Assembly (NCBI GenBank): GCA_002082245.2
Contig: NBTC02000002.1
Coordinates: 1,488,001-1,552,000, forward strand
Source: Yersinia enterocolitica
GTDB taxonomy: Bacteria > Pseudomonadota > Gammaproteobacteria > Enterobacterales > Enterobacteriaceae
Direction: 5' to 3'
Length of the DNA: 64,000 bases
The notes below the pieces were generated by a model. That model was given only the letters and a program-made list of their open reading frames with translations, was not told the origin of the DNA and made no database searches. How positions within the stretch are numbered: position 1 is the stretch's first letter; each line of letters opens with the position of its first letter. A program made the position numbers and the translations under genes. Shown here one piece after another: positions 52,730 through 61,579 of the stretch.

Positions 52730-53257
52730 ATGAATTCCGAAGCTATTGAATCCATGGTTCGCGATGTGCTGAGCAAGATGAACAGCTTGCAAGGCCAGAC
52801 ACCTGCGGCTGCTTGTGCGGCACCAGCAGCCAGTTCGCGCAATGATGCCAAAGTCTCTGATTATCCGCTGGCAAATAAACACCCTGATTGGGTCAAAACG
52901 GCCACTAACAAAACGCTGGATGACCTCACGTTGGCTAACGTTTTGAACGGCAGTGTCACTTCGCAAGATTTGCGGATTACACCGGAAATCCTGCGTATTC
53001 AGGCATCTATTGCCCGTGATGCAGGTCGTCCACTGTTGGCAATTAACTTCGAGCGTGCAGCCGAGCTGACGGCAGTACCGGATGACAAGGTGTTGGATAT
53101 CTATAACGCCCTACGTCCATTCCGCTCCAGCAAAGAGGAGCTGAACGCTATCGCCGACGACCTGGAACAGACCTACAAAGCGACCATCTGTGCGGCATTC
53201 GTCCGTGAAGCTGCCGTTTTGTATGTCCAGCGTAAGAAGCTAAAAGGCGACGATTAA
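52730..53257 (+). CDS. pduE: Propanediol dehydratase small subunit
   Basis: The 175-residue gamma subunit of diol dehydratase, with a short helical N-terminus (SEAIESMVRDVLSKM) and the conserved core from VSDYPLANKHPDWV. It completes the (alpha-beta-gamma)2 enzyme. An unusual 126-base gap with a repeat-like hairpin follows it. Confidence 0.97.
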   Translation: MNSEAIESMVRDVLSKMNSLQGQTPAAACAAPAASSRNDAKVSDYPLANKHPDWVKTATNKTLDDLTLANVLNGSVTSQDLRITPEILRIQASIARDAGRPLLAINFERAAELTAVPDDKVLDIYNALRPFRSSKEELNAIADDLEQTYKATICAAFVREAAVLYVQRKKLKGDD

Positions 53258-53290
53258 CGCAGTGATATCAATCAAGGGGAAGCGTGCCGT

Positions 53291-53341
53291 GGGGGTCGTA
53301 GCGGCGTAAGCCGCCGGAGCGCCCCTAGGTACGATAGCCCC
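53291..53341. repeat. Palindromic element between pduE and pduG
   Basis: A nested hairpin fills the pduE-pduG gap: an inner stem GCGGC-GTAA-GCCGC (53301-53314), and outer arms GGGGGTCGTA (53291) and TACGATAGCCCC (53330). A further imperfect pair (ATCAAGGGG with CCCCGTTGAT) extends it to about 53270-53346. It looks like a REP/MITE-type insert; its family is not known to me. Confidence 0.6.
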
Positions 53342-53383
53342 GTTGATCACGACATCCCGTTATTAGTCATTTAAGGATCGGAT

Positions 53384-55210
53384 ATGGATTACATCGTCGG
53401 TGTGGATATTGGTAACTCGTCAACAGAAGTGGCATTAGCACAATGCACGGCTGGTGGTCAGTTGCACTTTATTACCAGTACCCTGACCGAGACGACGGGT
53501 ATCAAAGGGACTCAACGCAATATTTTCGGCATTAACAAGGCGCTGAATATGTTGGTGGAAAAGGCCGATATTGCGCTAAGCGATATCAGCCTGATCCGCA
53601 TTAACGAGGCCACACCGGTGATCGGTGATGTGGCGATGGAGACAATTACCGAAACCATCATCACCGAATCCACCATGATCGGTCATAACCCGAAAACCCC
53701 CGGTGGACTGGGATTGGGGGTTGGGCTGACCATTACTATTGACGAGTTGGTCACCCGTGACCCTGCCCAACCTTATATTCTGGTGGTGCCATCAGCGGTG
53801 GATTTCGCCGATGTTGCGGCGGTGGTGAATGCTGCCAACGGCGCTGGCTATCGTATCACGGCGGTTATCTTGCAACGAGACGATGGCGTGCTGGTCAGTA
53901 ATCGGCTGGCGCACCCGCTACCAATCGTTGATGAGGTGCTACATATCGACCGCATCCCGATGGGCATGCTGGCGGCGGTAGAAGTTGCGATGCCGGGTCA
54001 AGTGATTGAAACCCTCTCTAACCCCTATGGCATTGCCACCGTATTTGAACTGACTGCCGAAGAAACCAAAAACATTGTGCCGGTGGCGCGAGCGTTGATT
54101 GGTACCCGCTCGGCGGTGGTAGTGAAAACCCCAGAAGGGGATGTTAAAGCACGCTCGATACCGGCCGGTCATCTGGAGTTATTCGCTGACGGCCGCACGG
54201 TACGGGTGGATGTGGCGACCGGAAGTGAAGCCATTATGACGGCGGTCAACAGCTTCCGTCATTTGGACAATGTCAGTGGTGAAGCAGGAACCAATATCGG
54301 CGGCATGCTCGAACACGTTCGCCAAACCATGGCGGAACTGACCAACAAACCCACCAATGAGATCTTCATTCAAGACTTGCTGGCAGTAGACACTGCCGTG
54401 CCGGTCAATGTCACCGGCGGTCTGGCGGGCGAATTCTCGCTTGAACAAGCGGTGGGCATCGCCTCCATGGTGAAGTCTGATCGCCTGCAAATGGCGCATA
54501 TCGCCAGAGAAATCGAAAAGACACTGAATATTGATGTTCAGGTTGGGGGGGCGGAAGCCGAAGCGGCGATACTCGGCGCGCTGACCACACCAGGGACGCA
54601 ACGGCCACTCGCCATCCTCGATTTGGGGGCGGGATCTACCGACGCCTCCATCATCAATGCTCAGGGCCAAATCGTCGCCACCCATCTGGCGGGAGCCGGC
54701 GATATGGTCACGATGATCATCGCCTCTGAATTAGATTTACAAGACCGCTATCTGGCAGAGGACATCAAAAAGTATCCGTTGGCAAAAGTGGAAAGCTTGT
54801 TCCACCTGCGCCATGAAGATGGCAGCGTTCAGTTCTTCCCACAACCGCTGCCACCAGAGGTTTTTGCCCGACTGGTGGTAGTCAAGCCGGAAGGTTTAGT
54901 GCCACTGCCGGGGGATTACGCGCTGGAAAAAGTGCGCAATATCCGCCGCTCAGCCAAAGAGCGGGTGTTTGTTACCAATGCGCTTCGCGCCCTGCGTCAA
55001 GTCAGCCCGACCGGCAATATCCGCGATATCCCCTTCGTGGTGTTAGTTGGCGGCTCGTCGCTGGACTTTGAAATCCCGCAATTGGTCACCGATGCGCTCT
55101 CTCACTACAAATTGGTGGCGGGGCGCGGCAACATTCGCGCCAGCGAAGGGCCGCGTAATGCGGTAGCCACCGGGCTGATTCTGGCCTATCAACGGGAGAA
55201 TCACGGATGA
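53384..55210 (+). CDS. pduG: Diol dehydratase reactivase large subunit
   Basis: The 608-residue ATP-dependent chaperone of the actin/Hsp70 fold exchanges damaged cobalamin on diol dehydratase. Phosphate-binding motifs are visible as VGVDIGNSSTEVAL at the N-terminus and ILDLGAGSTDASI near residue 410. It overlaps pduH by 4 bases (ATGA). Confidence 0.97.
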   Translation: MDYIVGVDIGNSSTEVALAQCTAGGQLHFITSTLTETTGIKGTQRNIFGINKALNMLVEKADIALSDISLIRINEATPVIGDVAMETITETIITESTMIGHNPKTPGGLGLGVGLTITIDELVTRDPAQPYILVVPSAVDFADVAAVVNAANGAGYRITAVILQRDDGVLVSNRLAHPLPIVDEVLHIDRIPMGMLAAVEVAMPGQVIETLSNPYGIATVFELTAEETKNIVPVARALIGTRSAVVVKTPEGDVKARSIPAGHLELFADGRTVRVDVATGSEAIMTAVNSFRHLDNVSGEAGTNIGGMLEHVRQTMAELTNKPTNEIFIQDLLAVDTAVPVNVTGGLAGEFSLEQAVGIASMVKSDRLQMAHIAREIEKTLNIDVQVGGAEAEAAILGALTTPGTQRPLAILDLGAGSTDASIINAQGQIVATHLAGAGDMVTMIIASELDLQDRYLAEDIKKYPLAKVESLFHLRHEDGSVQFFPQPLPPEVFARLVVVKPEGLVPLPGDYALEKVRNIRRSAKERVFVTNALRALRQVSPTGNIRDIPFVVLVGGSSLDFEIPQLVTDALSHYKLVAGRGNIRASEGPRNAVATGLILAYQRENHG

Positions 55211-55548
55211 ATTTCACCCATGACGCCCCCGCAATAGTAATCAGTCTGACGACACCGACACCCGAAGCCGTCTGGCATCAGGTGCTGCTGGGTATTGAGG
55301 AGGAAGGTATTCCCTGGCGCTGGCAACAAGACGACGACGGCGATGTAGCACAACGCGCCTGGCAGGCCGCCACCCGCTCCCCGTTATTGGTCGGGCTGGC
55401 CTGTTCCGGCGACGAAGTGGTCGTGCATTTTCGTAATTTACCGCCCGCCAACCCGCTATTTCGGCAGCGGCGCGGGCAGAACGAGGACCAACTACGGCAG
55501 CTTGGCAATAACGCGGCCCGGTTAGTCAAAGGCTTACCATTTAAGTAA
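55207..55548 (+). CDS. pduH: Diol dehydratase reactivase small subunit
   Basis: A 113-residue protein of the reactivase beta family, related in fold to the dehydratase beta subunit; LLGIEEEGIPW and RQLGNNAARLVKG are typical. It works with PduG to release inactive cofactor. A 176-base gap with a repeat follows. Confidence 0.95.
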   Translation: MNFTHDAPAIVISLTTPTPEAVWHQVLLGIEEEGIPWRWQQDDDGDVAQRAWQAATRSPLLVGLACSGDEVVVHFRNLPPANPLFRQRRGQNEDQLRQLGNNAARLVKGLPFK

Positions 55549-55563
55549 CCCCATACAAATCTC

Positions 55564-55698
55564 AGGGCGTTGTCGGTGCAGGCAGTTTGGACTTGGCCAG
55601 CGCACAGCCACCGGAGCGTACACCTGGTGTTGTAAATGCCAAGGTTCGTGAGGATGGCGAGCACTGCCCTGGTTCAAAATGGCAAACAAGATAGCCCT
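55564..55698. repeat. Imperfect palindromic repeat between pduH and pduJ
   Basis: About 135 bases carry terminal inverted repeats (AGGGCGTTGT at 55564, ACAAGATAGCCCT ending at 55698) and inner complementary stretches around CCAGCGCACAGCCACCGG and GATGGCGAGCACTGCCCTGG. It has the form of a dispersed intergenic repeat of the kind found in Yersinia and Serratia; the exact family needs a search. Confidence 0.65.
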
Positions 55699-55724
55699 TA
55701 CTTGATAACAAGGATAAATGAAAC

Positions 55725-56000
55725 ATGAATAACGCATTAGGTTTAGTCGAAACCAAAGGTCTGGTCGCTGCTATCGAAGCGGCTGATGCCATGGTCAAAT
55801 CCGCCAACGTACAACTGGTGGGCTACGAAAAAATCGGCTCCGGTCTGGTCACCGTGATGGTACGTGGCGATGTCGGCGCAGTAAAAGCCGCTGTTGATGC
55901 CGGTTCTGCGGCTGCCAGCGCGGTGGGTGAAGTGAAATCCTGCCATGTGATCCCACGCCCACACAGCGATGTAGAAGCCATTTTACCGACCTCTGCCTAA
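55725..56000 (+). CDS. pduJ: Microcompartment shell protein PduJ
   Basis: A 91-residue single-BMC-domain shell protein, very similar to the PduA of this window (shared ALGxVETKGLxAAIEAAD start and [19 protein letters not shown] core). It is usually the most abundant shell protein. Its start codon lies about 26 bases after the repeat. Confidence 0.96.
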   Translation: MNNALGLVETKGLVAAIEAADAMVKSANVQLVGYEKIGSGLVTVMVRGDVGAVKAAVDAGSAAASAVGEVKSCHVIPRPHSDVEAILPTSA

Positions 56001-56021
56001 GGGTAAGAAGAGGAGCACAGC

Positions 56022-56594
56022 GTGAAAACGTCACTGGGTTTACTTGAAGTTAGCGGTCTAGCGCTGGCGATCAGTGCGGCGGATGCGATGGCAAAATCAG
56101 CATCTATCAACCTGATAGGTATAGAAAAAACCAATGGTTCTGGCTGGATGTTAATTCGTCTGACCGGTGATGTGGCCTCGGTGCAGGCGGCAATCAGTAC
56201 TGGTGCCGCCTTTGCCGAACTGCATCACGGATTGGTGTCGCGCGCGGTACTGGCTCGCCCAACAAAAGCTCTGTTGGCCTATTGGCTGACAGAGACTGTC
56301 GAGGTCGCGGCCCCCGAAATCGCCGTGGCGATAGAGCCAGTTGTCGCTACAGCCCCCATTAACGAGGAGACGGAAGCCGCAGAGCCTCAGCCCGCTGCGG
56401 CGACCGCCACAGATGATGTACCTGAACCTGTCTTTAGTGCTGAAAAAATCAGCACCGAAGAAAGTAGTGTGGAAAGTGAGGCTCTAATCGCTCCCCGGGT
56501 GAGCTGTAATCTCTGCCTCGATCCGGCTTGCCGACGCCATAAAGGCGAGCCTCGCTTTCGCTGTATCCACTTGGGTAAACGAGGAAAAGTCTGA
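56022..56594 (+). CDS. pduK: Microcompartment shell protein PduK
   Basis: The 190-residue protein has an N-terminal BMC domain (1-90), a Pro/Ala/Glu-rich linker (about 90-155) and a C-terminal Cys cluster (CNLCLDPACRRHKG then C further on), which could bind a metal or Fe-S centre. The start codon is GTG with a GAGGAG site. It is longer than the Salmonella protein of about 160 residues, mainly in the linker. Its role is a minor shell part. Confidence 0.92.
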   Translation: MKTSLGLLEVSGLALAISAADAMAKSASINLIGIEKTNGSGWMLIRLTGDVASVQAAISTGAAFAELHHGLVSRAVLARPTKALLAYWLTETVEVAAPEIAVAIEPVVATAPINEETEAAEPQPAAATATDDVPEPVFSAEKISTEESSVESEALIAPRVSCNLCLDPACRRHKGEPRFRCIHLGKRGKV

Positions 56595-57241
56595 TGGAAA
56601 AAGCGTTACTGGAACCCGTTGTCAATAAGATCCTCGACGAAATGCGTCTTCGTCCGATCCCACTTGGGGTTTCTAACCGACACCTGCATCTTTCGGTGCA
56701 GGACTACCAACGGCTGTTCCCGCAGCAGCCGATTACTGAAAAGAAAGCGCTGCTCCAGCCCGGCCAGTACGCCGCCGAACAAACGGTAACGCTGGTCGGG
56801 CCGAAAGGCAGCCTGAAAAATGTGCGTATTCTTGGCCCGTTGCGTAGCCACAGCCAAGTGGAGATCTCCCGTACCGATGCACGCACGCTGGGTATCAATG
56901 CCCCCCTGCGGATGTCTGGCAATCTGGACGATACCCCAGCCATCACGTTAGTCAGCCCGTTCGCTGAGCTGACGTTACCCCGCGGGGTGATTGTGGCACT
57001 GCGCCATATTCATATGTCGCCGCTGGATGCCCTTATCTATCGGGTAAAACACGGTGACCGGGTACAAGTTGCCATTCAGGGCAGTGGCCGTCGCCTGATA
57101 CTGGATGATGTGGCGATCCGCGTTTCACCCCAAATGAAACTGGAAATGCATATCGATACCGACGAGGCCAATGCGGCGGGTGCCGACGACCCTGCGGCGT
57201 TTGCCACGATATTAACGTCATCAGGGACAACGCGGCCATGA
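56594..57241 (+). CDS. pduL: Phosphate propanoyltransferase
   Basis: The 215-residue enzyme converts propionyl-CoA and phosphate to propionyl-phosphate and recycles CoA in the compartment. PIPLGVSNRHLHLS with its zinc-binding histidines and the second ALRHIHMSPLDA site are intact. The N-terminal helix (ALLEPVVNKILDEM) is the encapsulation peptide. It starts in the pduK stop (TGATG). Confidence 0.96.
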   Translation: MEKALLEPVVNKILDEMRLRPIPLGVSNRHLHLSVQDYQRLFPQQPITEKKALLQPGQYAAEQTVTLVGPKGSLKNVRILGPLRSHSQVEISRTDARTLGINAPLRMSGNLDDTPAITLVSPFAELTLPRGVIVALRHIHMSPLDALIYRVKHGDRVQVAIQGSGRRLILDDVAIRVSPQMKLEMHIDTDEANAAGADDPAAFATILTSSGTTRP

Positions 57242-57735
57242 ATCTGACTCAGGCGCAAACCGAACAACTGGTCAGCCAGATTGTCACGCGGTTAGTTGAG
57301 CGCGAACGCCGGGTTCACGCCCTGCTACTGCCTCAATTGCGCGCCGGGCTTGATCCATCGGTATTCGTGCACCATGCCACGCTGCATCTGATGTTGCCAG
57401 ACCTGGCATTTATCCACCGGCTGGCGCAGTTCGATACCACCTGCCCTGCGGTGGCGGCGCTAAACGAGGCATGGTCGTGGGGCATGAAAGTGCATATCAG
57501 CTTACATCGCCAACTGCTGGCTGCGTTGCCTTGTGCCGCACTGCACTCATTGCCGCTCAGTTTCAGCGACAGTCAGGGCGTTGCTATACGGTTGCACGCG
57601 GGCAAGGTTCTAAGTTATCGCGATATCGCCACTCTCGACTCCGGCTGGCTACTCATTGCAAGCCACACGCTAGTTACACCGCTGGCGCAGGACACCGTGT
57701 CAGCCCGTCACATTCAACTGTTAAGGCAGGAGTAA
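57238..57735 (+). CDS. pduM: Microcompartment structural protein PduM
   Basis: A 165-residue protein matching PduM in length and position, with a helical N-terminus (TQAQTEQLVSQIVTRLVER). PduM is needed for normal compartment structure in Salmonella, but its molecular function is not known. It overlaps pduL by 4 bases. Confidence 0.92.
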   Translation: MNLTQAQTEQLVSQIVTRLVERERRVHALLLPQLRAGLDPSVFVHHATLHLMLPDLAFIHRLAQFDTTCPAVAALNEAWSWGMKVHISLHRQLLAALPCAALHSLPLSFSDSQGVAIRLHAGKVLSYRDIATLDSGWLLIASHTLVTPLAQDTVSARHIQLLRQE

Positions 57736-57738
57736 ATC

Positions 57739-58014
57739 ATGCAACTGGCCAGAGTGGTAGGTTCCGTAGTCTCAACGCAAAAATCACCCACGTTGATCGG
57801 TAGGAAGCTGCTGCTGGTGCGCCGTGTTGCCGGTGATGGCTCACTGCCACCCGACAGCAAAACGCCGGACGAAGTGGCCGTCGATTCGGTCGGTGCCGGT
57901 CAGGGCGATTTGGTCTTGCTGTCAGGCGGTTCCAGTGCCAGACGGGTATTTTCCGAGCCGAATGATGCCATCGATTTGGCGATTGTCGCCATCGTCGATG
58001 AATGTTCTTACTGA
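57739..58014 (+). CDS. pduN: Microcompartment vertex protein PduN
   Basis: A 91-residue member of the CcmL/EutN pentamer family that caps the vertices of the shell. Start [15 protein letters not shown] and the [17 protein letters not shown] loop are characteristic. The stop codon lies in a small direct duplication. Confidence 0.95.
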   Translation: MQLARVVGSVVSTQKSPTLIGRKLLLVRRVAGDGSLPPDSKTPDEVAVDSVGAGQGDLVLLSGGSSARRVFSEPNDAIDLAIVAIVDECSY

Positions 58015-58034
58015 TGATTAATGTTCTTACTGAT
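58001..58034 (+). repeat. Short tandem duplication at the pduN-pduO junction
   Basis: The 15-base sequence AATGTTCTTACTGAT occurs at 58001 and again at 58020, a period of 19 bases. The first copy ends pduN and contains its TGA; the second lies in the gap before pduO. Confidence 0.9.
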
Positions 58035-58048
58035 TGAACGGGGACCTT

Positions 58049-59065
58049 ATGAGCATTTATACCAAAACCGGCGATGCGGGCACCACCGCCCTGTTCACCG
58101 GACAACGTGTGAAAAAGAGCCATCCCCGGGTGGAAACTTACGGCACGCTGGATGAACTCAATGCAGCACTGAGCTTGTGTGCCCGCGTGACGCAGGGCGA
58201 GGAAAACCGTCAATTACTCGATGCCATACAACATCAGTTGTTTTATTTCAGCGCTGAATTGGCAAGCGAAGGTATCGCCACACCGCCTGCCGGGCGCAAA
58301 AGTATTAATGAACCCGAGATCCAAGCGCTGGAGCAAGCCGTAGACCGCTGTATGGCGGGGCTGCCACCGGTACAGGGTTTTATTCTGCCGGGTAGCAGTG
58401 AAGCCGGTAGCCGATTGCATTTTGCCCGCACTCTGGCACGGCGCTGTGAACGGCGGCTGATTGAACTGGCTGAACAAGTCCCGGTACGCCCGGTGTTATT
58501 GCAATACCTAAACCGTTTATCGGATTGCCTGTATGCACTGGCTCGTGATGAAGACCAGCGCCAACAGTTACAACACACCACGCAAACCGTGGTGGCCCGT
58601 TATCTGGCGGCAACAGCACTCCCCCCAGCCACAAGTCAGCCACAAACAGCAGCTTCTCTGGGATTTTCTGATGTTCATCAGTTAGTTAAATTGGCGGTCG
58701 ATGCCGCTATGAAATTACAAATTGCCGTGGTCATAGCACTGGCTGACCGCCACGGCAACATGATTATGACCTACCGCATGCCCGACACCTTGCTGGTCAG
58801 CAGCGAACTGGCACCGAAAAAAGCCTGGACCGCGGTGGCGATGAAAACGGCAACTCACCAACTTAGCGATGCCGTACAACCGGGGGCCGACCTGTTCCAG
58901 CTTGAGGCCAGTACCGGTGGCAAAGTAGTGAGCTTTGGTGGTGGCTACCCGCTATGGCGTAACGGCCAATTGGTGGGGGGGTTAGGCATCAGCGGCGGTA
59001 GCGTCGAACAAGATATGCACATAGCAGAAGCGGCCATATCGGCTTTATATCTGAGGAATGAATAA
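58049..59065 (+). CDS. pduO: Cob(I)alamin adenosyltransferase PduO
   Basis: The 338-residue protein joins an N-terminal adenosyltransferase domain (about 1-185; ATP motif TKTGDAGTTALFTG, and RLSDCLYALAR) to a C-terminal HbpS/GlcG-like haem-binding domain (about 205-335). It makes adenosylcobalamin for diol dehydratase. ATG 58049 with a CGGGG site is preferred to TTG 58034. Confidence 0.96.
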   Translation: MSIYTKTGDAGTTALFTGQRVKKSHPRVETYGTLDELNAALSLCARVTQGEENRQLLDAIQHQLFYFSAELASEGIATPPAGRKSINEPEIQALEQAVDRCMAGLPPVQGFILPGSSEAGSRLHFARTLARRCERRLIELAEQVPVRPVLLQYLNRLSDCLYALARDEDQRQQLQHTTQTVVARYLAATALPPATSQPQTAASLGFSDVHQLVKLAVDAAMKLQIAVVIALADRHGNMIMTYRMPDTLLVSSELAPKKAWTAVAMKTATHQLSDAVQPGADLFQLEASTGGKVVSFGGGYPLWRNGQLVGGLGISGGSVEQDMHIAEAAISALYLRNE

Positions 59066-60453
59066 TGAATACCAATGACCTTGAATCTCTCATTCGCACT
59101 ATCCTCATTGAGCAACTGACGCCCACACCCGCGTCTGCCTCCAGCGCCATTTTTGCCAGCGTGGATGAAGCTGTCAATGCCGCTCATAACGCATTTTTGC
59201 GTTATCAACAAAGCCCGATGAAAACCCGCAGCGCGATTATCCGCGCCCTGCGTGAACAGCTAAAAGCACAGTTGCCTTCACTGTCAGAACGCGGTGCCAG
59301 TGAAACCGGCATGGGGAATAAAGAAGATAAGTTGCTGAAAAACAAAGCCGCGTTAGAAAACACCCCAGGTATTGAAGATTTGTCTACCACGGCGCTGACC
59401 GGCGATGGCGGCATGGTGTTATTCGAATACTCGCCTTTTGGCGTGATAGGTTCCGTTGCCCCTAGCACCAACCCAACCGAAACCATTATTAATAACAGCA
59501 TCAGTATGTTAGCTGCCGGTAATGCCATCTATTTTAGCCCACACCCAGGCGCTAAATCGGTATCACTGGATTTAATCGCCCAAATTGAAGAAATCATCTT
59601 CAACAGTTGCGGCATTCGCAATCTGGTGGTGACCGTGAAAGAGCCAAGCTTTGAAGCCACTCAGCAGATGATGGCGCACGACAAAATCGCCTTGCTGGCT
59701 ATCACTGGCGGGCCTGCCATTGTGGCAATGGGCATGAAGAGCGGCAAAAAAGTGATTGGGGCGGGGGCCGGTAACCCACCTTGTCTGGTGGATGAAACGG
59801 CTGAATTGGTAAAAGCGGCGCAGGATATCGTGGCAGGAGCCTCATTCGATAATAACCTGCCCTGTATCGCTGAAAAGAGCCTGATCGTGGTGGAAAGTGT
59901 TGCCGATCGGTTGTTGCAACAGATGCAAGCCTTCGATGCGTTACTTATCAGTAATCCGCAAGAGGTCGACAGCCTGCGCAAAGCCTGCCTGACCCCTCAA
60001 GGCCACGCCAATAAGAATCTGGTGGGTAAAAGCCCGCTTGAACTGCTGAAAGCGGCGGGCATCGCTTGTCCGGCCAAAGCACCGCGCTTGCTGCTGGTTG
60101 AAGTGGCTGGTGACGATCCGCTGGTCACTACCGAACAACTGATGCCGCTGTTACCGGTGGTCCGGGTAAAGGATTTTGATGCCGGCCTGACGCTGGCACT
60201 GCAAGTGGAAGGTGGCCTGCACCATACCGCCACCATGCACTCACAAAATGTCTCACGCCTGAATCTGGCCGCCCGACTGTTACAAACCTCTATTTTTGTT
60301 AAAAACGGCCCGTCCTATGCCGGGATAGGCGTCGGCGGTGAAGGCTTTACCACCTTTACCATCGCCACCCCGACCGGCGAAGGCACCACCTCGGCTCGCA
60401 CCTTTGCGCGCCAGCGTCGCTGTGTGCTGACTAACGGTTTTTCCATTCGCTGA
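59065..60453 (+). CDS. pduP: CoA-acylating propionaldehyde dehydrogenase
   Basis: The 462-residue enzyme oxidises propionaldehyde to propionyl-CoA with NAD+. Its N-terminal helix (NTNDLESLIRTILIEQL) is the encapsulation peptide known from Salmonella. The ALDH core carries the catalytic Cys in FDNNLPCIAEKS. It is coupled to pduO by TAATG. Confidence 0.97.
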   Translation: MNTNDLESLIRTILIEQLTPTPASASSAIFASVDEAVNAAHNAFLRYQQSPMKTRSAIIRALREQLKAQLPSLSERGASETGMGNKEDKLLKNKAALENTPGIEDLSTTALTGDGGMVLFEYSPFGVIGSVAPSTNPTETIINNSISMLAAGNAIYFSPHPGAKSVSLDLIAQIEEIIFNSCGIRNLVVTVKEPSFEATQQMMAHDKIALLAITGGPAIVAMGMKSGKKVIGAGAGNPPCLVDETAELVKAAQDIVAGASFDNNLPCIAEKSLIVVESVADRLLQQMQAFDALLISNPQEVDSLRKACLTPQGHANKNLVGKSPLELLKAAGIACPAKAPRLLLVEVAGDDPLVTTEQLMPLLPVVRVKDFDAGLTLALQVEGGLHHTATMHSQNVSRLNLAARLLQTSIFVKNGPSYAGIGVGGEGFTTFTIATPTGEGTTSARTFARQRRCVLTNGFSIR

Positions 60454-60463
60454 GCGAGGACGT

Positions 60464-61579
60464 ATGAAGACTTTTTTCCTGCAAACACGTATCTACAGCG
60501 GGGAAGGCAGCCTTAAGGTGCTGCAACGCTTCCATCAGCGCAAAATCTGGATTGTCTGCGATGGTTTTCTGGCCACCTCGCCGTTGCTGGATCGCTTGAA
60601 ACAAGTGCTGGCAGAGGATAACCAAATCAGTCTGTTCAGCGACATTACGCCAGACCCGAACATTAACACCGTGGTTAAGGGCATTGAGCAGATGCATGCC
60701 TTGCGCCCCGATGTGGTGATTGGTTTTGGTGGTGGCTCCGCGCTAGATGCGGCGAAAGCCATTGTCTGGTTTAGTCGTAAACAGGGGATAGAGATCGAGA
60801 CCTGTATTGCTATCCCAACCACCAGCGGCACGGGTTCAGAAGTGACCAGTGCCTGTGTAATCAGCGACCCGGAAAAGAGTATTAAATACCCCCTGTTTGA
60901 CGATGAGATTTACCCGGACATCGCCATTCTGGACCCGGCTCTGGTGGTTACCGTACCGCCAGTTATCACCGCCAATACCGGGTTGGATGTGTTGACTCAC
61001 GCGTTGGAAGCCTATGTTTCACCACGTGCCAGTGACTTTACTGATGCGCTGGCAGAAAAAGCGGTGCAGTTGGTGTTCCGCCATCTGCCCACCGCTTGCC
61101 GCAAAGGCGATTGCCTAATTACCCGAGGCAAGATGCACAATGCTTCCACGCTGGCTGGCATGGCATTCAGCCAGGCTGGTCTGGGCATCAATCATGCTAT
61201 CGCACACCAGTTGGGGGGGCAATTTCATATCGCGCACGGTTTGGCGAATGCCTTGCTATTGGTGCCGGTGATTCGCTTTAACGCGCTTGATGCGCGGGCA
61301 TGTAAACGCTATGCGCGATTGGCAAAACTGTGCCATTTCAGTGCAGAAAATAGCGATGAGCGCAGTGCAGTTAACCAATTGGTCCATCAGATTGAACAAC
61401 TCAAACGCCAATGCGGATTACCTCAGCCGCTGGCCGCGATGAAAATCAATGAGGGCCAGTTAGAGCAACGTATTCCCGACATAATTACCGCCGCACTTGC
61501 CGATGTGACACTGCGCACTAACCCGCGTGCGGCTGACGGCAATGATATCCGTGGGATTATCGAGGCGCTTTATGAGTGA
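60464..61579 (+). CDS. pduQ: Propanol dehydrogenase
   Basis: A 371-residue iron-dependent alcohol dehydrogenase. The NAD-binding GFGGGSALDAAKAI, the TTSGTGSEVTS loop and the metal-binding GLGINHAIAHQLGGQFHIAHG region are intact. It reduces propionaldehyde to 1-propanol and regenerates NAD+ inside the compartment. Confidence 0.97.
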   Translation: MKTFFLQTRIYSGEGSLKVLQRFHQRKIWIVCDGFLATSPLLDRLKQVLAEDNQISLFSDITPDPNINTVVKGIEQMHALRPDVVIGFGGGSALDAAKAIVWFSRKQGIEIETCIAIPTTSGTGSEVTSACVISDPEKSIKYPLFDDEIYPDIAILDPALVVTVPPVITANTGLDVLTHALEAYVSPRASDFTDALAEKAVQLVFRHLPTACRKGDCLITRGKMHNASTLAGMAFSQAGLGINHAIAHQLGGQFHIAHGLANALLLVPVIRFNALDARACKRYARLAKLCHFSAENSDERSAVNQLVHQIEQLKRQCGLPQPLAAMKINEGQLEQRIPDIITAALADVTLRTNPRAADGNDIRGIIEALYE

